Positions 42,894-51,347 of a stretch of DNA of 64,000 nt are shown one piece after another. The notes beneath the pieces are model-generated. The model was given only the letters and a program-made list of their open reading frames with translations. It did not search any database and was not told the origin of the DNA. This stretch comes from Candidatus Nitrospira kreftii (GTDB taxonomy: Bacteria > Nitrospirota > Nitrospiria > Nitrospirales > Nitrospiraceae). The translations under genes were made by a program, and so were the position numbers. Position 1 is the first letter of the stretch; each line of letters begins with the position of its first letter. The stretch covers positions 62,001 to 126,000 of the forward strand of contig CP047423.1 in the NCBI GenBank assembly GCA_014058405.1, written 5' to 3'.

Positions 42894-44279
42894 ATGCGGC
42901 TTTTCATAAGCATACAAGGACGCCATCCACTTAGAAGACTCGTCCGTTATGCCCTCCTCACCACGGTCTTGTCCGGGATGACCGCCGGAATTGTCCCTCC
43001 GGAAGAGTCCAAGGCGAGCCCTTCTGAACTGAAACTGAGCCTGCGAGATGCCATTCAAGCTGCCATCGACAACAACGTCAATGTCAGGCTTCTGAAAGAA
43101 CGGATAGCCGCCGCGCAAGCGCAGGCCAATACGAGCTTCGGCGCCCTCTTACCCAACGTGTCCGGCTATGTCAGTGGACGGAACCAGACTGTCAATCTCG
43201 GTGCTTTCGGTCTCCCACCTGATCGGCTTGCCGGTTTGGGCCTCAGGCGCAGCGTAACGGACCCGTTCGAAGTGTATGACGCGCGGGCGACGCTGGTGCA
43301 GAACATTTTCAGTCTCAACCTTATTCAACGGTGGCGCGCGGCGAAGAGCGGGGTGGACGTTGCCAATTTGGAGGCGGAAGTCACCAAACGCGACGTGATG
43401 GCAACGGTCGGATTGCTGTACATCGAAGCATTACGGGCGGACGAGGCAGTCAAGGCGAGACAGGCCGATATCGATCTGGCCGAGCAATTGGTCAAACTGG
43501 CCAAAGACCGTAAGACGGCGGGCGTCGCGACGGGACTCGATGTGACCAGAGAAGAGGTCCACCTGGCGAACGATCGACAACGCCTGCTGGTCGCGCAGAA
43601 CGACCAAGAGAGCGCGAGACTCAACCTGATCCGTGCTCTCGGGATTGATTTCGAGGTGCGTGTGATCCTTACCGACGAACTCAAGCTCGTGCCGGAAAAG
43701 GCGCAGCCGACTGAGCAGGTCCTCACGATTGCGCGCCAACAGCGGTTGGAGCTGAGAGCGCAAGAGAGCCGGCAAAAACTGGCGGCGCTGAGTTTGAGCT
43801 CTGTGACCAGCGAACGAATCCCGTCTCTCTCGCTTGCCGGCGATTATGGCTGGATCGGGCTGAAGCCGGAAGATGCGTTGGCCACACGCTCGATCGGGCT
43901 GCTCTTCTCCATTCCGATCTTCGACGGCGGCCAGCGGGAAAGCCGCATATCAGAGACCCGCAGTCGGGTGCGTCAAGAATCGATTCGCATGAAGGATGTA
44001 TCCGATCAAGTCAACCTAGAAGTCCGGAGCGCGCTCCTGACGCTGGAGTCGTCTCAACAGCAAGTCGCGGTGGCGCAGAAGGGAATCGACCTGGCAGGCA
44101 AGGAATTGACTTTTGCGCGTGATCGCTTCACAGCCGGGCTGACGACCAACATTGAAGTGACCAATGCGCAGACTTCCATGGCGCGTGCACGCGACAATCT
44201 GATTGAAGCGCTGTTCCGCTTCAACGCCTCACGGATCAATCTGGCCAGGGCGAAGGGCGAGATCGAACAACTGTTCTGA
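42894..44279 (+). CDS. TolC-family outer-membrane protein of the ABC exporter operon
   Basis: 461 residues with an N-terminal signal-like segment (about 15-35), then two OEP-type helical repeats. Markers are LKLSLRDAIQAAIDNNVNVR near the start, FGALLPNVSGYVSGRNQ, GVATGLDVTREEVHLANDRQ, LFSIPIFDGGQRESRI and AGLTTNIEVTNAQTSMARARDNL. This is the outer-membrane channel for the HlyD/ABC proteins encoded downstream, spaced 97 bp or less. A sigma-54 promoter and activator palindrome precede it, so the whole exporter is probably induced. Confidence 0.85.
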   Translation: MRLFISIQGRHPLRRLVRYALLTTVLSGMTAGIVPPEESKASPSELKLSLRDAIQAAIDNNVNVRLLKERIAAAQAQANTSFGALLPNVSGYVSGRNQTVNLGAFGLPPDRLAGLGLRRSVTDPFEVYDARATLVQNIFSLNLIQRWRAAKSGVDVANLEAEVTKRDVMATVGLLYIEALRADEAVKARQADIDLAEQLVKLAKDRKTAGVATGLDVTREEVHLANDRQRLLVAQNDQESARLNLIRALGIDFEVRVILTDELKLVPEKAQPTEQVLTIARQQRLELRAQESRQKLAALSLSSVTSERIPSLSLAGDYGWIGLKPEDALATRSIGLLFSIPIFDGGQRESRISETRSRVRQESIRMKDVSDQVNLEVRSALLTLESSQQQVAVAQKGIDLAGKELTFARDRFTAGLTTNIEVTNAQTSMARARDNLIEALFRFNASRINLARAKGEIEQLF

Positions 44280-44376
44280 AGGCCATCAGCCGTCACTCCT
44301 GATAAGGGAAAGGGTCAATCAGGATGACTTCACGTGGGCTGCATAACGGTTGATGATCCGCAATGGGACAGAATCA

Positions 44377-45486
44377 ATGAGCATAGGCCGGAAACAACTG
44401 GGTCTGCTCGCGCTGGCGATCCTTGTGGCAATCAGCGGGTATCTCGCGCTTGACCGATGGGTCTTACACGGAGGATTACCGGACGGCTTGGTCCAAGTGA
44501 ATGGTCGGATCGAGGGTGATCATGTGACCATTGCAGGCAAATACCCTGGGCGGATCCAGGAGTTGCTGGTGCGTGAAGGAGACCAGGTCACGAAGGGACA
44601 AGTCCTCATTAAACTGGATGACGCGCAAACAACCGCGCGAGTCGAGCAGGCACGCCGCGCGTTCGAAGCCGTAGAGGCGGAGGTGCAGGCCGCTCATGCA
44701 AACCTGGCAGTGCTGAAGCTGGATGTTCCGCTGGCGATTGAAGCAGCTAGGGCGGAGGTCATCGAGTACAAGGCGAAGATCGCCAAAGCGATTGCTGTGG
44801 AGAAGGAAGCGAGAAGCGACGCGCAGCGGTTTCGCGAATTGGCCGAGAAGGATCAGGCGACGAGACAGCAGTGGGAACAGGCTGAGATGAGATGGGATGT
44901 GGCCCAGAGAGAGATTGCAATCGCCCGTGCTGGATTGGATCAAGCACAAAAAGGATCGGCGCAAGCCGAGCTGGGATGGAAACGTCTCAGCGCCAAGGAG
45001 GCGGAGGTCACGGCCTTGGACCGTCGCAGGGACCAAGCTTATGCGGGTCTTGAGGAGATCCAGAGCATGTTGACCGACCTCACCATTCTCGCCCCATCCG
45101 ACGGGACGATCACGACGCGCATGGTCGATGTCGGAGAAGTCGTTTCAACCGGTGTTCCTCTTCTGGAATTAGTGAATCTCGATCGATTGTATCTCAAGGT
45201 GTATGTACCCGAGGTGCAGGTCGGAAAAGTAAGGCTTGACCTTCCGGCGAAAATTTATACGGATGCGTTTCCCGACCGCCCGTTTGACGCGACGGTTCGA
45301 TATATCGCGTCGAAAGCCGAGTTCACCCCGAAAGAGGTCCAAACACCGGATGAGCGAGTGAAATTGATTTACCCGGTCAAACTGTATCTCAATGAGAACC
45401 CGGACCATCGTCTGACACCGGGACTTCCAGCTGATGCGATCATTCGCTGGAAAGAGGATGTGGCGTGGGTGAAACCACAGACGTGA
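44377..45486 (+). CDS. HlyD-family periplasmic adaptor (YbhG-like)
   Basis: About 369 residues from ATG 44377 (MSIGRKQLGLLALAILVAIS); TTG 44350 and ATG 44353 are in-frame alternatives. A single N-terminal membrane anchor (about 7-25) is followed by a lipoyl/barrel half (VTIAGKYPGRIQELLVREGDQV), a very long helical hairpin (about 95-230, Ala/Glu/Arg-rich) and the second half (LAPSDGTITTRMVDVGEVVS). It joins the ABC permeases to the TolC protein. The set HlyD + double ATPase + two ABC-2 permeases corresponds to YbhG-YbhF-YbhS-YbhR. Confidence 0.85.
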   Translation: MSIGRKQLGLLALAILVAISGYLALDRWVLHGGLPDGLVQVNGRIEGDHVTIAGKYPGRIQELLVREGDQVTKGQVLIKLDDAQTTARVEQARRAFEAVEAEVQAAHANLAVLKLDVPLAIEAARAEVIEYKAKIAKAIAVEKEARSDAQRFRELAEKDQATRQQWEQAEMRWDVAQREIAIARAGLDQAQKGSAQAELGWKRLSAKEAEVTALDRRRDQAYAGLEEIQSMLTDLTILAPSDGTITTRMVDVGEVVSTGVPLLELVNLDRLYLKVYVPEVQVGKVRLDLPAKIYTDAFPDRPFDATVRYIASKAEFTPKEVQTPDERVKLIYPVKLYLNENPDHRLTPGLPADAIIRWKEDVAWVKPQT

Positions 45487-45496
45487 AACGTAAACG

Positions 45497-47512
45497 GTGA
45501 AGCGCGTGGGAATCATGCGGCCAGCCCTACCACAGTACCCAGCACCCGGCATTCAGCACTTTGATGCCATTGTCCGGGTATCCAATTTTGTGAAGCGCTA
45601 CAAGAATGAAGTGGCGGTTGATGGAGTCGATCTTGAGATTAGGAAAGGCGAAATTTACGGCCTGATCGGTCCTGATGGCTCAGGCAAGAGCAGCTTGATG
45701 AAGGCGATCGCCGGTGTGTTGACCTATGACGGCGGTGCTGTCGACGTATTCGGGACCAGGATCGACTCCGAGCGCGCCGCCGAACGAATCAAGCCGAAAA
45801 TCGGCTTTCTGCCGCAGGGCCTTGGGCAGAATCTTTATCCCGAACTGTCCATCGAAGAGAACATCGACTTCTTCGCACAGCTTCGACTGGTTCCGGACAA
45901 GGACTTGGCTGAGCGCAAGGCCCGGCTGTTGGCCATGACCAGGCTGGAACGATTCCGCGACCGTCCGATGAAGAATATCTCGGGGGGAATGAAGCAGAAG
46001 CTCGGGCTGATCTGCACGCTCATCCATGAACCGGAATTGGCCATTCTTGACGAGCCGACGACCGGTGTCGATCCCGTCTCGCGGCGTGACTTTTGGTCGA
46101 TCCTAGCTGAACTGCTCGAAGAAAAGGGCATGACCGCCTTGATCTCTACAGCCTATATGGACGAGGCCGAACGGTTTCATCGGCTGTCCGTTCTCTCAGG
46201 CGGCAAGGTTTTGGCTTCGGGAGTGCCGGCGGAGATGCGGGCATTGGTTCCCGGCTCGATTGTGACGTGTGAAGCGCATCCTCAGTTGACGGCGATCGCC
46301 AGGTTGAAGAGACGTTTCCGGCAGGTCGAATCGTTGGGTTCGCTTCTGCGCGTCTTCATCGATACCACCGATGAGCCGGAGGCTCGATCACAAATCGAAA
46401 CCGCCTTGGGCGACCTTATTCCATCGTCATTTCGGGTGGAAGACCCAGGGTTAGAAGATGTGTTTGTGGCGCTGCTTCTTCGAAAGAGCGAGTCCAAGGA
46501 TGTGTCCGATGTCATCACGGACTCGGCAGTAGTCCATGACCGTGATGGGTTGGCGATTCATGCCGAGGGTCTCGTTCGAGATTTTGGATCATTCCGCGCG
46601 GTGGATCATGTCAGTTTTCGGGTGAAGCAAGGGGAAGTCTTTGGCCTATTGGGCGCAAACGGCGCGGGCAAAACAACGGTCATCAAGATGTTGAACGGCA
46701 TCCTGTCGCCGACCGGAGGCGCCGGACTTGTGGCGGGCGCAGATATGCGGACGGCCACCGGTTCGATCAAGGAGCGAATTGGGTATGTGTCCCAGGCCTT
46801 TTCACTCTACTTGGATTTGACCGTGGAGGAAAACATACGGCTCTTCGCGGGGATATATGGACTCAACAAGCGCTCGATGAGCCAGCGATTTCAATGGATC
46901 GTCACCATGGCCGGCCTTTCCGGTTACGAGTCGAGTCTGACCCATAGTTTGCCGATGGGCGTCCGCCAAAGACTGGCCCTCGGCTGCGCCTTGGTTCATA
47001 GCCCTCGCGTGTTGTTTCTCGACGAACCCACCTCCGGAGTCGATCCAATCGGTCGCCGCCATTTTTGGGAGATCCTGACCAGGCTCGCGCGTGAGGGAGG
47101 CGTCGCCATTCTGATCACCACCCACTACATGAGCGAGGCCGAACATTGCGACAACCTCGCCCTCATGTATGCGGGCAGGATCGTCGCGGAAGGGTCTCCG
47201 GAAGCCATGAAGCGTCAAGTCAAGGAGGTCGCGGGCCGGCTTGTTGAAGTCGTGGTCGACCAACCGAGGAAGGCGTTGATGCAACTTCTGCAGGCGGGCT
47301 TTCACGGGACGGCGCTCTTCGGGACCAAACTTCATGTCTTTTGTCGTGACCCTCTCCGAGACAAGGCCCGCGCATGCGCAGGCCTGGAAAGGAATGGGGT
47401 ACGGGTGATATCGGTCAACGAGCGGCCTCTCAGTTTGGAAGACGTGTTTGTCTACCGAGTCATGGCGTTGGAACAGGCTGAACGGCCGGCCAAGCAAGAG
47501 GCAGACGCGTGA
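45497..47512 (+). CDS. Double ABC ATPase (YbhF-like)
   Basis: A 671-residue protein with two complete ABC ATPase domains. The first has a Walker A variant GPDGSGKS (about 58-65), signature ISGGMKQ and Walker B LAILDEPTTGVDP; the second has GANGAGKTT (about 391-399), signature-region SLPMGVRQRLALG and Walker B VLFLDEPTSGVDP. The first Walker A has Asp at the third position. It powers the two ABC-2 permeases downstream. The start GTG 45497 lies inside the word-like repeat; ATG 45515 is possible. The stop overlaps the next gene by four bases. Confidence 0.88.
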   Translation: MKRVGIMRPALPQYPAPGIQHFDAIVRVSNFVKRYKNEVAVDGVDLEIRKGEIYGLIGPDGSGKSSLMKAIAGVLTYDGGAVDVFGTRIDSERAAERIKPKIGFLPQGLGQNLYPELSIEENIDFFAQLRLVPDKDLAERKARLLAMTRLERFRDRPMKNISGGMKQKLGLICTLIHEPELAILDEPTTGVDPVSRRDFWSILAELLEEKGMTALISTAYMDEAERFHRLSVLSGGKVLASGVPAEMRALVPGSIVTCEAHPQLTAIARLKRRFRQVESLGSLLRVFIDTTDEPEARSQIETALGDLIPSSFRVEDPGLEDVFVALLLRKSESKDVSDVITDSAVVHDRDGLAIHAEGLVRDFGSFRAVDHVSFRVKQGEVFGLLGANGAGKTTVIKMLNGILSPTGGAGLVAGADMRTATGSIKERIGYVSQAFSLYLDLTVEENIRLFAGIYGLNKRSMSQRFQWIVTMAGLSGYESSLTHSLPMGVRQRLALGCALVHSPRVLFLDEPTSGVDPIGRRHFWEILTRLAREGGVAILITTHYMSEAEHCDNLALMYAGRIVAEGSPEAMKRQVKEVAGRLVEVVVDQPRKALMQLLQAGFHGTALFGTKLHVFCRDPLRDKARACAGLERNGVRVISVNERPLSLEDVFVYRVMALEQAERPAKQEADA

Positions 47513-48663
47513 ATCTGAGGCGAATCGCGGCCGTGGCGAAGAAGGAATGGAAGGAGACAATCCGCGACCGATTGTTCTTGCTGATGGCGTTTTTACTACC
47601 GGGACTCTGGATGGTGGTGTTCGGGTATGGGCTGGTACTGGATGTTGAGCACGTCCCATTTGCAGTGTTAGATCGAGACCAGTCGTCGCTGAGCCGAGAC
47701 TACCTCTATCGGTTCATGGAATCCCGCTATTTCGACTACCGCGGATCCGTCCACGATGAACGGGACATCGATCGGTTGTTGGGTGACACGGCGATTCGCA
47801 TGGCGATCATCGTGCCGGATCGGTTTGAAGAACGGCTCTTGGCAGGAAGGCCCATTACTGTCCAAACTCTGCTGGACGGCACGTTCCCGTTACACGCCGA
47901 TACCTTGAAGGGCTATGTGATTGCGGTCAACCGTGCGTTCACGCAAGAACTGCTCACCGATTTCCTGGCGCGCACAAGGGGCCTTGACCCGGATGAGGCG
48001 CACCGATTCGCGGACCCCGTGTCTCTCGAAACGAGGTACCTGTACAACCAAGAAGTTCGGAGTACGTGGTCAATGGTGCCAGCCCTGATCATGTTCGCGT
48101 TGATGGTGGCGTCGCCGTTGCTCACCGCCTTAGGAGTCGTTCGAGAGAAAGAAACCGGGTCGATCTACAACATCTATAGCGCGACGGTCAGCAAGGCGGA
48201 ATTCTTGATCGGTAAGCTCGTTCCCTATTTCGTCATCTCGATGATCAACGTCGCAGTGCTTTGGTTGCTCGCCGTCTGGCTCTTTCGGGTGCCGTTCAAG
48301 GGAAGTTTCATAGTTTTTTCCTTGGCCTCGTTGCTCTTTGTTCTCTGCACCACCGGCATCGGGCTCGTCATTTCACTGTTGGTGCGGACGCAAATGGCGG
48401 CGCTCATCATCACCATCATCATTGCGATGGTTCCCACCATTCTGTTTTCCGGCCTCCTGGTGCCGGTGTCCTCGTTGAGCGCCGGTGCTCAAGTGCAGGC
48501 TCATTTGTTCCCCGCCATGTACTACACCGACGTGGTGCGAGGAAGTTTTCTCAAAGGGCTGGAACTGAAAGCCATGTGGACGGATCTGCTCGCGCTCGGG
48601 GGCTTCGCTGTGGCGTTGCGGCTGGTTGCCTACGGCCTCTTCACAAAACGACCGAAGGCGTGA
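47509..48663 (+). CDS. ABC-2 type permease (YbhS-like)
   Basis: A 384-residue membrane protein. One helix lies near the N-terminus (LFLLMAFLLPGLWMVVFGYGL), followed by a long periplasmic domain (about 45-180) and five more helices in the C-terminal half, including VPALIMFALMVASPLLTALG, REKETGSIYNIYSATVSK and VPTILFSGLLVPVSSL. This is the ABC2_membrane_3 layout of exporters of drugs or other hydrophobic compounds. Its GTG start overlaps the end of the ATPase gene; 16 bp separate it from the second permease. Confidence 0.85.
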   Translation: MNLRRIAAVAKKEWKETIRDRLFLLMAFLLPGLWMVVFGYGLVLDVEHVPFAVLDRDQSSLSRDYLYRFMESRYFDYRGSVHDERDIDRLLGDTAIRMAIIVPDRFEERLLAGRPITVQTLLDGTFPLHADTLKGYVIAVNRAFTQELLTDFLARTRGLDPDEAHRFADPVSLETRYLYNQEVRSTWSMVPALIMFALMVASPLLTALGVVREKETGSIYNIYSATVSKAEFLIGKLVPYFVISMINVAVLWLLAVWLFRVPFKGSFIVFSLASLLFVLCTTGIGLVISLLVRTQMAALIITIIIAMVPTILFSGLLVPVSSLSAGAQVQAHLFPAMYYTDVVRGSFLKGLELKAMWTDLLALGGFAVALRLVAYGLFTKRPKA

Positions 48664-48679
48664 ATAGTTTCGGCCAGGA

Positions 48680-49864
48680 GTGAGGGGACAGGTGAATAGG
48701 AACGAGGGTTCAAGTTTCAAGGCCGTGCGCTTATGGTCGCGCCGTCTTTTCGTCATGACGAGGAAGGAGTTGCTGCAGTTGGGGCGCGATGTTCCGTTGC
48801 TTCTGTTCCTGCTGTATTCGTTTTCACTCTCCGTGTACATCAGCGGCGCGGGGATCGCGATGCAATTGAACAACGCCAGCCTGCTGGTTCATGACGGCGA
48901 TCACAGCGAATCCTCGCGCGAGCTCATCCACCGATTCCACGAGCCGTATTTTCGGTTCGACGGAGAAGTGGGCGATCCAAAAGAAGGAGTGATGCGTCTC
49001 GACCAAGGAACCGCCATGGTCTTGCTGGACATCCCTCCGCGATTTCATGAGTTGATCAAGGGACAGGAACCGGTTGCAGTCCAATTGCAGGTCGATACGA
49101 CCAATGCGCCACAAGGACTGTCGGCGGCTTCCTATGCGGCCCGTATCGTCGGGGAGTATTCATCTGACCTCGCCCTGTCTCGACTCGGTGCCGTCTCGGG
49201 CGAGGACATGCGAATGCCGGTGGTCAACAGCGCCCATCGAGTTTGGTTCAACCAGGATCAGGACGAAACATGGTTCCAGTCCATCTCCCATATCCTGCGC
49301 ATGATCACGCTATTCGGCTTTCTACTGCCAGCGGCGGCGTTGGTGCGTGAAAAAGAGCATGGAACCGTGGAGCAGTTGCTCGTCTCCCCCGTCACGCCGT
49401 TGCAGATCATGCTGTCGAAGGTGCTGGCCATGACGTTGGTGATTCTGGCCGCCACGGCGCTAGCGATGGTGACCGTGCTGAAGCCGGTCTTCGGCGTCCC
49501 GATCAAGGGCAGCGCACCGCTGTTCTTCCTGGTCACCATGCTGTACAGCTTCACGATCGCTGGGCTCGGCCTGTTCGCCGCCACCATCACGAAAAATCAG
49601 GCGCAGGTCGGGATGCTCGCCTTGCTGGTGATTTCGCCGATGTTGTTGCTGTCTGGCATTACCACACCGTTTGAAGCCATGCCTCCGTGGGTCCAGTCCC
49701 TCATGGCGCTGTCCCCACTCCGGTACTATATCGATGTGACCTATGGCGTGTTGCTCAAGGGAGTCGGACTCGAGTTGCTGTGGGACTCCATTTTGGCGAT
49801 GGCCCTAATGGGTGGAAGCCTGTTCGGTCTGGGCATGTGGCGGTTCCGGAGGCAATTCCAGTGA
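48680..49864 (+). CDS. ABC-2 type permease (YbhR-like)
   Basis: A 394-residue paralogue of the preceding permease. It has an N-terminal helix (VPLLLFLLYSFSLSVYISGAG), a periplasmic domain (about 60-200) and C-terminal helices including ILRMITLFGFLLPAAALVREKEHGTVEQLLVSPV and MLALLVISPMLLLSGITTPFEAMP. The two permeases form the membrane heterodimer of the exporter. Start GTG 48680; GTG 48692 is an alternative. Confidence 0.85.
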   Translation: MRGQVNRNEGSSFKAVRLWSRRLFVMTRKELLQLGRDVPLLLFLLYSFSLSVYISGAGIAMQLNNASLLVHDGDHSESSRELIHRFHEPYFRFDGEVGDPKEGVMRLDQGTAMVLLDIPPRFHELIKGQEPVAVQLQVDTTNAPQGLSAASYAARIVGEYSSDLALSRLGAVSGEDMRMPVVNSAHRVWFNQDQDETWFQSISHILRMITLFGFLLPAAALVREKEHGTVEQLLVSPVTPLQIMLSKVLAMTLVILAATALAMVTVLKPVFGVPIKGSAPLFFLVTMLYSFTIAGLGLFAATITKNQAQVGMLALLVISPMLLLSGITTPFEAMPPWVQSLMALSPLRYYIDVTYGVLLKGVGLELLWDSILAMALMGGSLFGLGMWRFRRQFQ

Positions 49865-50043
49865 GGGGTCATCAGATGGTGAAAGCCGCCGGCCTCTATT
49901 TCGCCCTCGTGTTCGGCGCGGGGTTTGTGCTGGGAACCATCCGCGTGCTGTGGCTCGTACAAGCTGTCGGACCGCGAACGGTGGTGTTGTCCCTATTCAT
50001 CGTACGGGATGGCCGTCCACTTTCTGGGGTTGGGTTGCGATAG
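49861..50043 (+). CDS. Small membrane protein, probably truncated
   Basis: A 60-residue frame from GTG 49861, overlapping the permease stop (GTGA), or from ATG 49876. It begins with one good helix (MVKAAGLYFALVFGAGFVLGTIRVLW), the start of a familiar family of small membrane proteins that normally continues through one or two more helices. Here it switches after GPRTVV to a polar tail (IVRDGRPLSGVGLR) and stops. I infer that the C-terminal half has been lost by frameshift or deletion. Confidence 0.5.
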   Translation: MRGHQMVKAAGLYFALVFGAGFVLGTIRVLWLVQAVGPRTVVLSLFIVRDGRPLSGVGLR

Positions 50044-50092
50044 GTCTGGATCACACACGCGCCATCTGTTGTGGATGCCTACGAGGAGTGTT

Positions 50093-51244
50093 ATGAGCGT
50101 CATGTTTGTGGTGATGGCTTGTCTGTCAGTGTCCTCCCTCGCCTGGGCAGAGGAATCGTCGGAGCAAGCCAAGTGGCGTGAACGAGTGGTGCTGGGTGCG
50201 GGACAGGAAACTCAGGGTGATTACTTTGGCTTTGGCCCGCACGTTGAGATTTCAGGCACCGTGCATGGCGACGTCTATGCGGCAGGCGGTGAGGTGTTGG
50301 TGGACGGAGTCGTGGATGGAGATTTGATTGTGGCCGCTGGTGTGGTACGGGTCTCGGGTGAGGTTACACAGGACGTGAGGATAGCTGGAGGAACTGTGAC
50401 GCTCAGCGGCACGATCCACAGGAACGCGACAATCGCCAGTGGAGAGGTTCATCTGACTGAATCCTCGCATCTCAAAGGTAATGCCGTGATAGGCGCTGGT
50501 AATCTGTTGCTTGGAGGATCGACAGACGGAGATGTTCGGATCGGTGCAGGGAACGTCACGCTATCGAAGACGATCGGCGGCAATCTCGATGTTGCGGCGG
50601 CAGCGATACGTCTCACCTCCAAAGCGTCGGTCGGAAAGAACGTCAGATATTGGAGCGATGACGAATCTTCGATCGATGAAGGAGCTACCGTGCTCGGCAC
50701 GATCACCAGGCATCCCGTCCCGGAGGTCTTCAAGGGTAAGGAGGTGCGACGGGGTGTTGCGGGTGTAAAACTCGTGGCAGGAATGGTCAGCTTCGCCTCA
50801 ACCTTGTTACTCGGCCTGCTGCTCCTACGCATCTACCCAGTCTTTACGGCGAACGCTGTGACCACGATTCAGGAACGACCATGGATCACGCTGGGGGTTG
50901 GGGGAGCTGTGCTGGCGGGAACACCGCCTCTAGCCTTCTTGTGTATGGCAACGGTGCTGGGTGCTCCAATAGGGCTCATGCTGGTCGTGATGTATGTCGT
51001 GACGCTGTACCTGGGACGGGTATTCGTCATGCTGTGGCTCGGGCAAAGACTCCTGAGACGGGTGTCGGGCTCCTCTTCAGTTGCACGAGCTTTCGTCACC
51101 GGGCTTGTCGCTTATTTCATGCTCTCTCTCGTGCCGTTCGTCGGAGAGTTGCTCACGTTGGTGACGATTGTGACAGGACTCGGGGCCATTCTGATTACGA
51201 AAAAGGAGCTGGTAGTGAGGATGCGAGAGCAGCAGCTCGTCTAG
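50093..51244 (+). CDS. Bactofilin-like membrane protein
   Basis: About 383 residues from ATG 50093 (MSVMFVVMACLSVSSLAWAE, signal peptide), with GAGGAG just upstream. The mature protein starts with a right-handed beta-helix of short repeats (ISGTVHGDVYAAGGEVLVDG, GDLIVAAGVVRVSGEV), the polymer-forming bactofilin type, from about residue 45 to 200. It then has four hydrophobic segments (about 230-380). Unlike cytoskeletal bactofilins it is exported and membrane-anchored, so it probably forms a periplasmic scaffold. It is likely the last gene of the exporter operon. Confidence 0.7.
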   Translation: MSVMFVVMACLSVSSLAWAEESSEQAKWRERVVLGAGQETQGDYFGFGPHVEISGTVHGDVYAAGGEVLVDGVVDGDLIVAAGVVRVSGEVTQDVRIAGGTVTLSGTIHRNATIASGEVHLTESSHLKGNAVIGAGNLLLGGSTDGDVRIGAGNVTLSKTIGGNLDVAAAAIRLTSKASVGKNVRYWSDDESSIDEGATVLGTITRHPVPEVFKGKEVRRGVAGVKLVAGMVSFASTLLLGLLLLRIYPVFTANAVTTIQERPWITLGVGGAVLAGTPPLAFLCMATVLGAPIGLMLVVMYVVTLYLGRVFVMLWLGQRLLRRVSGSSSVARAFVTGLVAYFMLSLVPFVGELLTLVTIVTGLGAILITKKELVVRMREQQLV

Positions 51245-51347
51245 TCTCGTGCCAATGGTCTGTTTTAGGAAAATGGATGAGACCTGCGTATTTGGATTGT
51301 CTTAGGCGGAACATCTGCTTAGAGTAGATATGATAGGAGGTATCGAG

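Noticed and set aside
51303-51319. GG-N10-GC match before glgP (AGGCGGAACATCTGC)
   Set aside because: -12 box is CTGC rather than TTGC and no upstream palindrome was seen; not strong enough to call.
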